A stretch of DNA of 64,000 nt from Gambelia wislizenii (taxonomy: Eukaryota > Chordata > Lepidosauria > Squamata > Crotaphytidae), in the NCBI GenBank assembly GCA_030847615.1, contig JAUMIR010000001.1, positions 182,299,001 through 182,363,000 on the forward strand, written 5' to 3'. A program made the translations under genes and the position numbers. Below are positions 22,799 to 32,908 of this stretch, one piece after another; the stretch's first letter is position 1; each line of letters begins with the position of its first letter. The notes under the pieces were generated by a model, which was not told the origin of the DNA, did not search any database, and saw nothing but the letters and a program-made list of their open reading frames with translations.

Positions 22799-23170
22799 AG
22801 GACTTATTCTGTGCAAAATTCGCACATGGCTTATTATTACCTGGGAAACAGGTGGGTTTTTTTTCTGCACAGACAATAACATTTCTGCACAGAAAATAAA
22901 AAATTCTGCACAGAAATACTATTTTCTGTCCAGATAATGCTGTTTCCTGCACAGAAAATTCTGTAGTTTGGGGATTTATTCACTGCAAAACTCACGCATG
23001 TGTGTAGCAGTGGGGCTGATAGAAAGCAATACTTTCTGCATAGGAAACAGCATTTTGTACATAGAAAATAATATTCTTTTCAGCACAGAAAATGGTTCTT
23101 CAGCTGCAAAAATCCTATTAACTGCAAACACATAAAAATCCATGTGTGGATTTTGTGCAGAAAAAGTCCT
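22799..23170. repeat. Palindromic dimeric repeat, copy 1
   Basis: The left end AGGACTTATTCTGTGCAAAA is mirrored by the right end, which reverse-complements to AGGACTTTTTCTGCACAAAA. A third related segment (GGGGATTTATTCACTGCAAA) lies in the middle near 22977. Between these are many short dyads of the form TTTCTGCACAGAAA. The same architecture recurs at 63543-63830. No open frame; TSD not found. Confidence 0.7.
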
Positions 23171-23474
23171 GAACTGTGGAGATTGCCATCAGTCCAAGAT
23201 TCCTCTTGAAAGCTTTCCCCAACACTCTTGAAACACTTTTGGCAGGGGGGTGTCATTTTTCAAATATTTTTGAATATTCTTTTCATCCCTGCTCTCAGGT
23301 TTAATGAAGGATGCTGTTCAAATGCAGGTGCCATATGCCTTATTATTATGTTGGTTTCACAGTCCACCAAATGCAGCTGACTGGAGTGTTAAACTATTGA
23401 TGATTCTGATTATATCCAATAATTTAGAAATCAGTGATCACTGGATTATTTGGCATGTTTCTGGTAGTGTCATT

Positions 23475-23507
23475 TCCTCCTCCTCCTCCTCCTCCTCCTC
23501 CTCCTCT
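23475..23507. repeat. (TCC)n microsatellite
   Basis: About eleven TCC units; Ser-rich and Glu-rich frames over it are translations of the tract. Confidence 0.95.
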
Positions 23508-23510
23508 TTC

Positions 23511-24908
23511 TCCTGCCTTCCTCCCCCACCCACATCCCCCACCCAAAAAAAGAAACTGAGAATCAAGTAAAATATCTTGCACTGTAAAAAAGTAACATGA
23601 GCACAGTTTCCAAACAAGAAGACTAGTTTTATCACTCTGTGATCATTGATACCAAATGGTCATGGGAGAAATAAGTCAGTGGAAGATCAACCAAATCAAA
23701 TAACTCGGGTCATTAATTGAACTTTATGGCCAGTCTAACTAAGCATCATAGTGCTCCTTTCTTGATTTACTGCTATTCTCAGCATGAGGCTAGTGTATAA
23801 TCTGGTTCCAAATTTAATCAAAGCCTATTGTTCCATAGATTTCTACTTTGTCAATGTTTATGTCAATACAGCATTCAGCAAAGTCTGTGGTTATCAAGAA
23901 TAGCCTTAGAAAAAAGGGGGACTCTGATGAGAAACCATGCTGTAGAGAACAAGGCAGCCAAAAATAAATCCATATTAATGCTGGTGTTTCTTTATGCTTT
24001 CCGTGCAGATTCACATAAATATCATTGATTGACAAAAGGAGGCAGGAATATAAATCAAATCCTTTATTTTAAAATTCCAAACGATAATTCAAACAAACTT
24101 CCTACTGATATATCCTGCTGCTGATATTCCTTTGCTCTTGATTCCATCTCTATACAAGACCAGTAAGAGGGGTGGGAGAAGCTGCGGGGGAGGGCTCCCC
24201 TCCACTGATTTAATGGTAAATTTCCAGAGGAAAAAGGGAATGAAAATTTGTCAGCATTGACACTGAGCATTATTTCAATCCCACACACACACAGGCTGAG
24301 CTACAGAACTAGCCAATCTGACATGACATGGCTGTTTAGGCATTGTTGAAAGATCTTCTGAAGTAATGATTTCTGCTCCTGTGCCATGCTATGTTACAAT
24401 ATGAAGGTCTAAGATAAGGTGAAGATTGCATTGAATCCTATAAAGTAATGCACTCTGCCAAGTATTCTCTCTGCCTGGGGAAGGTTTGGAAACTAACTCA
24501 GAATGCAACAGGGAATGAAAGTCTGCCTGCTTTGACAGCCCTGTCACCATTGCATGGAAATGGTTTGGCTGAACCAGCCATAAACCTCTATAGAGTATTC
24601 CTTTCCTATTTTTTGACAGACATGTAATCTCTGCTTAGTCAAGTCATATGATAATGTGCAATATTAAGATTTCATTCTTTAATAAAAGAGGAAATCTTCC
24701 AACTGTACAAAAAAAGTATACACCATCTCATGTCAAGAGTACTGTATAGCAGACAAAAATTGGAGACCTCTTGAATATTCTGATATGTATTATACAAACA
24801 GGGAAAGGGAGCAGGAGATGGGGGGGATGAACATTGCTTTAAAAACTAATTACTTCTAGTTATAGTTCAGTCAGAATCACCCACAATAGTTCCTTACAAT
24901 TATAGTAG
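23511..24908. other. No recognisable feature
   Basis: Unique-looking sequence with no gene or repeat recognised. Confidence 0.35.
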
Positions 24909-24910
24909 TA

Positions 24911-25266
24911 CAGGTTGAATCTCCCTTATCCAGAATTCCAAAATCTGAAATATTCTAAAATCCAAAATTGTCCACATGAGTGGCTAAGATAGTGATACCT
25001 TTGCTTTCTGATGTTTCAGTGTACACAAACCTTGTTTCCTACACAAAATTATTAAAAATATTGCTTATAAAATTACCTTTGGGCTATGTTTGTAAGGTGT
25101 ATATGAAACATAAATGACTTTTGTGTTTAGACTTGGGTCCCATCTCCCATAAAGATATCTCATTATGTATATGCAAGTATTTTCTTTTTTCTCCCAAAAT
25201 CCAAATTATCCCAAAATCCAAAATTCCTCCAGTCCCAAGCATTTCGGATAAGGGAGAATGAACCTG
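24911..25266. mobile_element. Tigger-type MITE, complete
   Basis: 356 bp flanked by TA (24909-24910, 25267-25268). Left end CAGGTTGAATCTCCCTTATC; right end reverse-complements to CAGGTTCATTCTCCCTTATC. The inner part has repeated AATCCAAAAT units. Sequence and layout resemble a Tigger-derived MER family of mammals (recalled, exact name not certain). No transposase. Confidence 0.8.
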
Positions 25267-25268
25267 TA

Positions 25269-27648
25269 TTTCTTTATTTTCCTATTTCTCAGAGCAATAG
25301 TTACTTTTAAATACATTGTGCAGTATTTACTGAACACAACACATTGTCCTCCTGCGTGAACATCCATCTCAATTCCCATAAGAGACCATGAGGTAGAATT
25401 TGGGGCACTCCTATAAGTATAACATAATTAAAATATGGCAGTTGCTCTTACTTTTATCTCTTGTTAAGTTACAATTGGGATATAATACATACATTATGGA
25501 GAAATGGAACTAATTGCAAGTAACTCATTACTTCCAGTCTGCACATCTATGAAGATCACAATCCAATGCTGGACTTGCAGCAGAAGACAAAGGAAGTGGG
25601 AGAGTGGTATCTTCCTTTCCTACTGCAGAACTCACCCCCCGCCCCCCATGAATTTCAAAACTCTGCTCCACAGGGCTGGAAAACCTTCCAGAGTTGGTTT
25701 TCAGGCACCTCCAAGAGTATGGGGAGAGGGAAGATTGTGCTGTCATGATTGTGTGGTAACACCATTTTTAGGGACAGAAATCTTTGCTAAGGCTTTTCTC
25801 ACATGAAGCAATAAATTATTTTTAAAGTTTTCTTCCCAATGGACAAGAATGCAAGACCTCTTGCACATTTTTTTCAATGATTTTTCACATTTTGGGATTT
25901 TTGACAAAACCATCTGTTTTTCACACAAAACTTGGCTTTTGCTCCAACCCACACACAACCCCCCCCCACACACACACACAATGACTGAGATCCTGCATTC
26001 AGGATAAAGGATTTTATCACCTGAAAATCATGCTGAATTTTTTTAAGAAGAGGAGGAGGGGGGGTGTTGGGAGCTTTGGTGGACTGGCTTTAAGGGCCAA
26101 AAAGTAGATTCCAGGGCCCATGTGCATCCCATAGGGTCATGGAAAAGAAAGGAACCTGGGATTGTATTTTTCCATCCTTGATCATTTCAAGCAAACTAGG
26201 CAGTGAATCACTTCACTGAATTAGTTTAATGTGCAACTTTTCAATTCTAAAGAGAATACCTTATAGTACTATTTCTGGGAGTGGAACAGCAAAACTTTCT
26301 GAAGGAAAGGGAGAAGGTTTCGTGCCCCCACTGGGGCTTGGAGGTTTCTAGGGGATTCTTCAAAACCTATTGAAGTCTCAGCAAAACTTTCAGATCAAGC
26401 CACAAGAGACCCCAATGGTGGCAGCAGAGGTTGGGGGGGGATGTTATATAATTTAAACCTTCTTTTTTCTTTTACCTACATAAGCCATGTTTGGCATTTT
26501 ATTCTTGACAAAAAGGTAAGCTGTTCTAAAATGTGGCTGATTTGGACTGGTAATGTGAAGTGGGAGCAGTGTTGATAACCTTCTTGTCAAGATTGGAATT
26601 ATATAATATAGTACATTCCCAGTAACATTCTAAGCCAGGCAACTCTGGGCCTCCAAATGTTAGACTGCAACTCCCAGCTCTAACCAGAATAGCCAGTAGG
26701 CAGAGGATGCCAGGAGCTGCAAACCAACAAATACCTTAAGGTCCACATATTGGCTGGCATCCTGTTCGTGGCATATGCACTCATATGTTTCCCTCATGCC
26801 TCCCTATGTAATTTTGAGGAGTACCACAAGGGTCGGTATTTCCACCCTCCCTTTGCAGCACCCAAAGCCCTCCTCCTGGACTTATTGTACAGCCTCTAAA
26901 TTCACACACACACACATATGGCTATTCTGTGCCTTGTGAAAAACAGGCAGGATCAGAGAAGCATCTGGCCCATAGACAGATGTGAAATGATTAGAGCAAT
27001 ACTGAGACCTCCAGAAGACCCCAGCAGATCTCTGTGCTGATGTACGTAATCATTTTCTGTCAGTATATAGGGACATAACCAGATCCTGCCTGCTCTTTAC
27101 AAAGCATGGCATAGCCATGCTGGGGGGAGGTGTGAGCTTCAGAGCCAGCATGGTAAGTCCAGGGGGAGTAGTATATGGCTAGCATAGGTCCACATGCAGA
27201 ACTGTTATACTATGCTGACCATACAGGACTGCAGCCATTGCCTGTTCTAAATTTCAGATCATATCCATAACTATAATATCTGTGTCTCTAAAACACCGAC
27301 AGATGTGGCTGATACAGTGTAGTACTTCTGTCTGGTAAGACTGAAGGATCAAACTAGTGAGACACAAAGATCAATTTATTTATTTAGCAAAGCTTGAGAC
27401 CTTACCTATTAGAAACATGAATATAATGACAGGCTGAAACTATCCATAACATAGCAGCAATAGTATGATGCACTGTGTTCCACTTAGGGCAAAAGGACTC
27501 AGCATCTCCTTATCTTCATTCTTCCTATAAAAGTAACTTTCCAACATATGCTACAAGATTATACAGAGGAAGAATTCCCTTCCACTAATCTTATATATAT
27601 CATCTGCTATTATAGAAGCACAATTTTCATTGAATGGGCCATCAGTAT
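25269..27648. other. Mostly unassigned
   Basis: Contains short CA tracts (about 25965-25980, 26901-26916), a hAT-like remnant at 26641 and otherwise nothing I recognise. Confidence 0.35.
26641..26722. mobile_element. hAT-like MITE fragment
   Basis: GGGCCTCCAAATGTTAGACT and GCAACTCCCAGC resemble one arm of the squamate hAT MITEs; the second arm is short and degraded. Confidence 0.35.
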
Positions 27649-27651
27649 GTA

Positions 27652-27877
27652 TGGTAGGCTCTCAGTATCTGCTGGAGTTTGGTTCCAGGACCCCCCGTGG
27701 ATATCATAATCCATGGATCCTCAAGTCTCATTATAGACAATGGGGAAGTAAAATGGTGTCCTTTATATAAAATGGTGCACAGCAAGGTTTGCTTTTTGGA
27801 TTCCCCCCCTCAAATATTTTGGAGTCATGGTTAGTTGAATCCATGGATGCAGAACCCGTGGATAGAGGGGCTGAAGG
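27652..27877 (-). mobile_element. Tigger-like MITE, antisense copy
   Basis: In reverse complement it follows the 2232 copy, with the GGTTCCAGGACCCCCCGTGG segment on this strand near its left side. It ends in CTGAAGG before a TA. The terminal CAGT motifs are mutated. Confidence 0.7.
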
Positions 27878-28330
27878 TATTTTGCGCCTATGGCTGCTGC
27901 TACTACTACTATTAGTAGTAGTGATGTTCCTAGCTTTTTATAGCTTCCAGACCACTGTTTTACCTCCACCCCAGTATTATTTCTCCACCACGTCTCTTGT
28001 TCAGCCAGTACCATCTTTGCCTGGGTTAGAAATCACTTCATTTCCTCCATTCCTTTTCACATTCCCCTCCTCTCTCTTCTCCATCACTCAGACTCTTTCT
28101 TGCAAAACAATTGGGCAGAATAGTGGCTACAGTTTTTGGCTCACATATCAGCTTCTACAAAGCCAGAGATACAAGGTGTATCTCTATTATGTAGTTATCA
28201 GTTTCATATCACATAATTGTCATGACTCTAACCTAAAGAATCCTGGAAATTATACTGTGGTGAAGCACTTAAACTTCCCTACTAGAATCCCAATCCCCCA
28301 CCCCCATTAAGCAAGCTTTCGGGTGGGAAT

Positions 28331-28394
28331 TGGTCTTTGCCACAGGCGAAGGGCAAAGACCAGTGTTTGGATGTCGGGCTGGTGTACCGACATC
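28331..28394 (+). promoter_or_regulatory. Two consecutive perfect hairpins in Ngaro-like leader
   Basis: Hairpin 1: TGGTCTTTGCC (28331-28341) pairs with GGCAAAGACCA (28352-28362). Hairpin 2: GATGTCGG (28370-28377) pairs with CCGACATC (28387-28394). Both are perfect. They lie at the presumed 5' end and could be terminal-repeat or RNA structures. Function is inferred only. Confidence 0.7.
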
Positions 28395-29266
28395 ATGAGA
28401 GGGGGCGGGGCTGAGCAGGAGGCCTATTTAAGGCTGCTCCGCCTTCCCCCACTCTCTCTCTTCTGGAGAAATTGCAGGGAGTACCTTGTTGCAGGGAGTA
28501 CCTTGGTTCTCTGGAGGAATTGCGGGTGTACCTTGTCTGGGGGTGTTGGGCGGATTGTGAGGGCTTTTGCTGTCCGCCTTTTCTCTGTTCTGCAGGCCCC
28601 AGGGCCTGCTTGGGGGGGTTGTTTGCCCCTTGGCGCTTCTTGTCCGTGGTTGCTCATCGGGTCTCTGACAAGGGGGTGCGGCGGCGGCCGTTGCTCTCCC
28701 CCCTCCCCTAACCCTAACTCTCCCCCCTGCATGTCTAGGCCTCTTTGGGCCTTTTGGCCTTGCGCCGCACGGCTGCGCGGCGTTTGTTCTTGGAGTGCAG
28801 CGCCCCACACACACACGTGGCCTCTTACAGCCTGGGACTCTTCAGGCCTCTGGGACTCTTTAGGCCGTTAATTTCACCTAGGCCTCTTCAGGCCTCTGGG
28901 CCTCTATAGGCCTCTATTTTGCCTCATGGCTTTGGGACTTTGGGCCCCCTGGTGGGAGAGTTGTGGTGGTGCAGCCTGATTAGCAGGCTTTGGGCCTGGT
29001 TAGGCCCCCTGGTGGTGGATTGGATTACACTACCTGCAACCACTTGTCCCAGCAGGCCCCCTGGTGGTGGGTTTATTCCAGGGGATAAACAATAATAATA
29101 ATAGGCTTTGGACCCTGATTGTGGGTTTATCCTTGGGGAATTAATAATAATAATAATAATAATAACAAAAACAACAACAAGTTGCTGGGGTATTGATAGT
29201 AATAGTAATAATAACAATAATAATAATACAATTAATAAAATAATATTATTAATTGTTGAGAAGGGC
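28395..29266 (+). promoter_or_regulatory. GC/CpG-rich leader with tandem motifs, then (AAT)n
   Basis: 28395-28810 is rich in CpG, unlike the surrounding DNA, and would be the promoter/5' UTR. A TATTTAA box lies near 28423. Short repeats follow: GCAGGGAGTACCTTG twice near 28473-28506, a GGCCTCT-rich block (28840-28915), and GGCCCCCTGGTGG three times (28943-29075). AAT/TAA tracts at 29088-29240 precede the Gag start. Asn/Ile-repeat frames here are translations of those tracts. Confidence 0.6.
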
Positions 29267-30661
29267 ATGGCACCCAAGAACGGTAAGTTGGGTGACAAGG
29301 GCAAGAGCCCTGCTCCCAAGTCCAACAAACCTCATCCTCCTGTGCCAGCCAATTCTTCCAGTGATAGCGAAGAGGATATTCTGTGGCACGCTATACTGGA
29401 TAGGATTGGGAAACTGGAGGAGGTTCATGGGGTTCCCAAGACACCGGAATTAATTGAGGTACGGCATGGTAAGAAACGTAAGATTTCTGACGCTATTCTT
29501 GCTCGTTTAGATGCTTTAGAGAAAATGGCGCAGCCTGATGGAGCGTCGGCGTCCAGTGAAGTCGGCAATCCTGTGGAGCAAGGGCCATCAGGTGCTGGGG
29601 ACCAGTCAGCAGAGAAAACTGGTCCATCGGATTTGGGAGGTGAGTTTACTGATACTTATGCAGCACATACGGCAGGTGTATATTGGCCTTGGGGGGGCAT
29701 GTCAATGGCCACTCGTGACAATGGGACCCTTACATCTGGAGGCAGTGCTGCACCATATTCGGGGTGGTCTTTGGCACAGTCTAATCCTCACTGAGCTCCT
29801 CCCCAATGGTCCAACTGGATGCCATGGGGGTTGGGGCCATATTCAGCTGGCCCGTCCAATACTCAGGCGGTTTTGGGGGCCCCGCCAACAACAGGTTATG
29901 ATGTTGTGGCTTATGGTGTCATCCCATTTGGTGATTTAGCTTTGCCACTGGGTGATCACCTATTACAATCCACTCGGGAGAAAATTATTAAGGGCGAGTA
30001 TGTTGACGTCCTCTCCTTGTTATATCGCGAACTGGAGAGGAAAGATAAAGATGAATTAGATGAGAAGGAGAAGGAGAAAATTAAGAAGAGAAAAGTTGAG
30101 AGTACCTGGTCTAATTGGCTGTCAGGTTTTTTGATATTAGCTGGGGTTCTCGTTAAGTTTCAACCCCACTGCGCCGTGGCCCTCATTCAATACATTGACA
30201 TTATTCATAGGGCCTATACTGATTACACCAGCCCGGCGTGGTTGTTATATGACGAGGCTTTTCGTATGAGGGCTGCTATGTACCCTTCACTGCAGTGGGA
30301 TATGATGCACCCACAATTGTGGATGCAGCTTATGACCCCGGCACGGCCGATACAAGGGGAAAGAACTCATAGCGGCCATTTAGTACAAAGGGGGCCTATG
30401 CAGTCCATGGGGCCTCTTCCGTGGGCAACACCGGGTACTGCCTCAAGTCAGAAGCTTTTGTGCTGGGACTTCTCTTCCCAGGGGGGCTGCAGTAGAAAGC
30501 CCTGCAAGTTTAGTCATGAGTGCTCCATCTGTGGGGCTTCACACTCATTTCGAAAGTGCCCCCATGCGAGAGGTTCCTTTCGGGGTTCAAGGGGAGGTCA
30601 AGGTGGATCCAAGGGTGCGGGAGGCACTGCTCCACCTCAAAAGGGGTCCCAGCCCAATTAA
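29267..30661 (+). pseudogene. Ngaro/DIRS-type Gag, one in-frame stop
   Basis: A single frame of about 465 codons from the ATG at 29267 (MAPKNGK) to the TAA ending at 30661, broken by one TGA at 29792-29794. This stop is one transition from CGA, so CpG decay is likely. The N-terminal third is Ser/Pro/Lys-rich with an acidic run (SSSDSEEDILWHAIL). The middle has GEYVDVLSLL, WSNWLSGFLI, AYTDY and YDEAFRMRAA, the pattern of DIRS/Ngaro Gag. The C-terminus (from about 30461) has a CCCH-like knuckle, CWDFSSQGGCSRKPCKFSH, then further Cys/His and a Gly-rich basic tail, as expected for nucleic-acid binding. The RT frame overlaps the last 145 bp in another phase. Confidence 0.8.
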
Positions 30662-31115
30662 GTTAGCTGTATTGAACCGTTTGCTTCAGTTTTATCCTAA
30701 TAAGGAAGCCGCTAGTTATTTGTACAATGAGTTTAAAGTTGGGTTTCGAATTCCTTTTCAAGGCCCTAGACGGGCCTACAAAGCCCGTAATCTGGGGTCC
30801 CTTAAGGGTGTAGAGTCAATAGTCAGAGCTAAAATTGAGAAAGAAGTTTTGGAAGGTAGGGTTGCGGGACCGTTTACCGAGTTACCAGTGCCCAATTTAT
30901 GTATTTCCCCTTTGGGGGTGGTACCTAAGAAGGCACCGGGAGAGTTTAGATTAATTCATCATTTGTCTTACCCGAAAGGTGAATCTGTTAACGATTTTAT
31001 CCCTGCTGAGTTGTGTACAGTTAAATACACATCATTTGATGCTGTTATTAAGGAAGTCCGTAGGCATGGCCCGGGTGCGGAGCTGGCCAAATGCGATATC
31101 AAGTCTGCCTTTTGA
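30516..31115 (+). pseudogene. Reverse transcriptase, N-terminal part only
   Basis: A 199-codon frame overlapping the Gag end by 145 bp. From about residue 48 it shows DIRS-type RT sequence: LYNEFKVGFRIPF, then IVRAKIEKEVLEGRVAGPF, then ISPLGVVPKKAPGEFRLIHHLSYP, and finally AKCDIKSAF, which holds the first catalytic Asp. The frame stops at a TGA (31113-31115). Family members usually have Arg right after this F, so the stop is probably a mutated CGA. The T-run that follows marks a deletion; the second catalytic motif, thumb and RNase H are absent. No Met suits a separate start, so translation probably depended on frameshifting or reinitiation. Confidence 0.8.
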
Positions 31116-31127
31116 CTTTTTTTTTTC

Positions 31128-31319
31128 GAGTTTTGGGCAGTGACATCCAAGGTCTTGGAACGGCTGGGCCTGAAAGGTAAGCGTTTTGCGACACATTCTT
31201 TTCAAATAGGAGGAGCGTCCACTGCCGTTGCTCTTGGATTTCAGCCCCAAGCAATTCAGAGGATTGGACGTTGGCATTCCTCCGCATATCGTAGGTACGT
31301 CAGAACACTGCAATGTTAA
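31128..31319 (+). pseudogene. Tyrosine recombinase, C-terminal catalytic remnant
   Basis: A 63-codon open stretch to TAA at 31317. It contains FATHSFQIGGAST, the HxxR box of tyrosine recombinases, with Gln in place of Arg (CAA at 31203-31205, one G-to-A change from CGA). It also has GRWHSSAYRRYVR, with the His/Trp box and the nucleophile Tyr (TAC at 31296-31298). These place it in the YR of Ngaro/DIRS elements, which integrate by site-specific recombination. The N-terminal domain and first catalytic Arg are missing through the deletion. The remnant must be inactive. Confidence 0.85.
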
Positions 31320-31346
31320 CTGGTTTCTTTTTTCTTGTTCATTTAG
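31177..31346 (+). other. Intron-like interval between YR and hydrolase
   Basis: A donor-like AAAG|GTAAGC at 31177 and an acceptor-like T-rich tract ending TTTAG|GTCC at 31346. Removing this 170-bp interval would join the upstream YR frame to the hydrolase frame in phase and skip the YR active site. This is sequence-based inference; no transcript evidence. Confidence 0.35.
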
Positions 31347-31941
31347 GTCCCAGGCCGGCGCTGGTGAGACAGCGGGTGATCATATGCGGCCACAGTATGG
31401 TCTACTGGGCAGCACGACAGGCCCGAAGGAGCCATTTTGGACCTCACCTCGCCCTGGGGGACCAGTTGATTGTTGAGTGGGTTGGGAGGAGGGGTCTTCG
31501 TTGGCATGGCCTGTTGCCACTTTTGTTTGACGAACGCCACAGCCCCCCTCCGGATGTTATCATTATTACTTGGGTGGAAATGATTTGGGTTTATTAAAAG
31601 GGAAGACCTTGGTCCTTCAGGCGATCCATGATATGCGGCTCATCCGGTCATGGTGGCCGGATGTGGCCATCATGTGGTCTGCCATTTTGCCCCAACAAAT
31701 TTGGAGAGGGGATGGAGATCCCAGTTTGATTGACAGACCCCAGCGCAGAGCTAACAGAGAAATTAAGAATCCTCTCGCCAAGGGCTTGGGTTGGTATATC
31801 CCGCATCCCGCTATAATATTCAAGAGGCCCGAGCTCTACCGAGCTGATGGTGTCCACTTGTCGGATGCGGGAAATGCAATTTTTCTTGCAGATCTTCAGG
31901 GGGGGTTGAGGGACCTTTTGGTCAGGCTGGTGGGGATATAG
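31347..31941 (+). pseudogene. SGNH/GDSL-type hydrolase domain, frameshifted
   Basis: Two overlapping frames make one domain. The first (to 31597) has VIICGHSMVYWAAR, where GHS would carry the nucleophile Ser, and ends after PPDVIII. The second (from about 31570) starts with LGGND, the Asn block, and ends with DGVHLSDAGN (GAT 31846, CAC 31855), the Asp/His block. A one- or two-base indel near 31560-31570 separates them. SGNH domains are known at the 3' end of Ngaro elements (recalled) and in some CR1 LINEs; their role there is not settled. The usual GDS is GHS here. Confidence 0.8.
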
Positions 31942-32343
31942 GGACTAAGTGGACGCTTGACCCTATGTATGGCCTGAAATTTGGGGGAGGTGCAGATTCG
32001 GTGTGCATCTTGGCACCTATTTGAGTGAAAGGAGGGTCTCTGGAATGAACAATAAAATCATGGGACTTAGCGGAAGGGAAGGAGGCTCACCTTGGGGCTG
32101 GCCCGAGGGATAAGCCCCCACCCTAATCCGTGCGGCTTGAGTGGGGGACTTTTGGGATGGTCTTCCAGACGCGGGCCGGCTTGAGAGCAACCCCAGTGCT
32201 GGGGTTCCTTTCGAGGGCTCAGGTGCTCGCCCGGGGAAGCTGGGGGGTAAGGTCTCAATTAGACCTACAGCCTCAGCTGCTCCCTCACTTGGTTGCCTCC
32301 CCCCCCCCATGAAGATCCTAGAGGGCTTAAATAGGTAGGGTTC

Positions 32344-32349
32344 AATAAA
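32344..32349 (+). terminator. Polyadenylation signal of the Ngaro-like element
   Basis: AATAAA in GGGTTCAATAAAGACC, about 400 bp after the hydrolase stop and near the presumed 3' end. An earlier AATAAA lies near 32050. Confidence 0.6.
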
Positions 32350-32398
32350 GACCCTTTATTTCACCCATACATCTTGTGTCTGGTCTCTTTATTAGAGT

Positions 32399-32868
32399 CG
32401 TGTGGCAACAAAGTGTTCCCTTGAAGTACAGTTGCCAAGATACCCTGTATGTTCTCTTCACTGCAGAAATAAACTGATTTCATCCTCATTCTCATTTCCT
32501 CAGAGTATCTTGGAGGTTTCTATGCATGTCCCTGAACTGAAAATTCCAGGATTCATTAATGGAGCAATAGTCCCAGTTTTGGGAGAAAAGGCAGGTTAAA
32601 AATAAAGCAAATGAATTAATGATTAATGGTGTGAGCAAGTGCTAGGTGACATGGGTAGAATTCAAGCAAAACTCAACCAACTGAGCAATGGGGTGGTTAT
32701 ACAGTATATCTCCTTTCCTTTCTTTAAAACTAGTTTCCCCAATCCCTTCACCCCCACCCCCCACAGTGCTCATTTATCCTTTCCTTCTCCTCATTAACCT
32801 CCCCATGCAAATCACACAACAGGAATTCTCATTCTATTCTTTGATACACATGCATCTATTATTCATAT

Positions 32869-32908
<40 letters not shown>

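Larger units (their letters stand above)
28321..32398 (+). mobile_element. Ngaro-like tyrosine-recombinase retrotransposon, deleted
   Basis: About 4.1 kb. Order: GC-rich leader with two hairpins and tandem motifs (28331-29266), Gag (29267-30661), start of a reverse transcriptase (to about 31115), the last catalytic part of a YR (31128-31319), an SGNH-type hydrolase (about 31347-31941), then a 3' UTR with AATAAA at 32344. Gag-RT-YR content marks a DIRS-order element; the hydrolase at the 3' end points to the Ngaro group (family knowledge recalled). The rest of RT, RNase H and most of YR are deleted. I could not find the split direct repeats expected at Ngaro ends, so both boundaries are estimates. 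Three likely CpG-decay changes and one frameshift show it is dead. Confidence 0.8.

Noticed and set aside
22860..23110. CRISPR-like repeat array
   Set aside because: Repeats are irregular short palindromes without constant spacers, in vertebrate DNA.
23438..23635. Glu-rich/Ser-rich protein
   Set aside because: Translation of the (TCC)n tract on either strand.
27789..28310. 173-codon frame as a membrane protein gene
   Set aside because: It starts inside an antisense MITE, and the Leu/Val run comes from a (TAC/CTA)n-like repeat. No domain.
28424..28816. Minus-strand frames of 128-130 codons
   Set aside because: They lie opposite the GC-rich leader of the Ngaro-like element; composition alone explains them.
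29108..29266. N-terminal extension of Gag with poly-Ile/poly-Asn
   Set aside because: It is the translation of an (AAT)n tract; the ATG at 29267 is the better start.
31295..31346. Alternative 52-bp intron with donor GTACGT
   Set aside because: Very short for a vertebrate intron and leaves the hydrolase out of frame; the donor at 31177 fits better.
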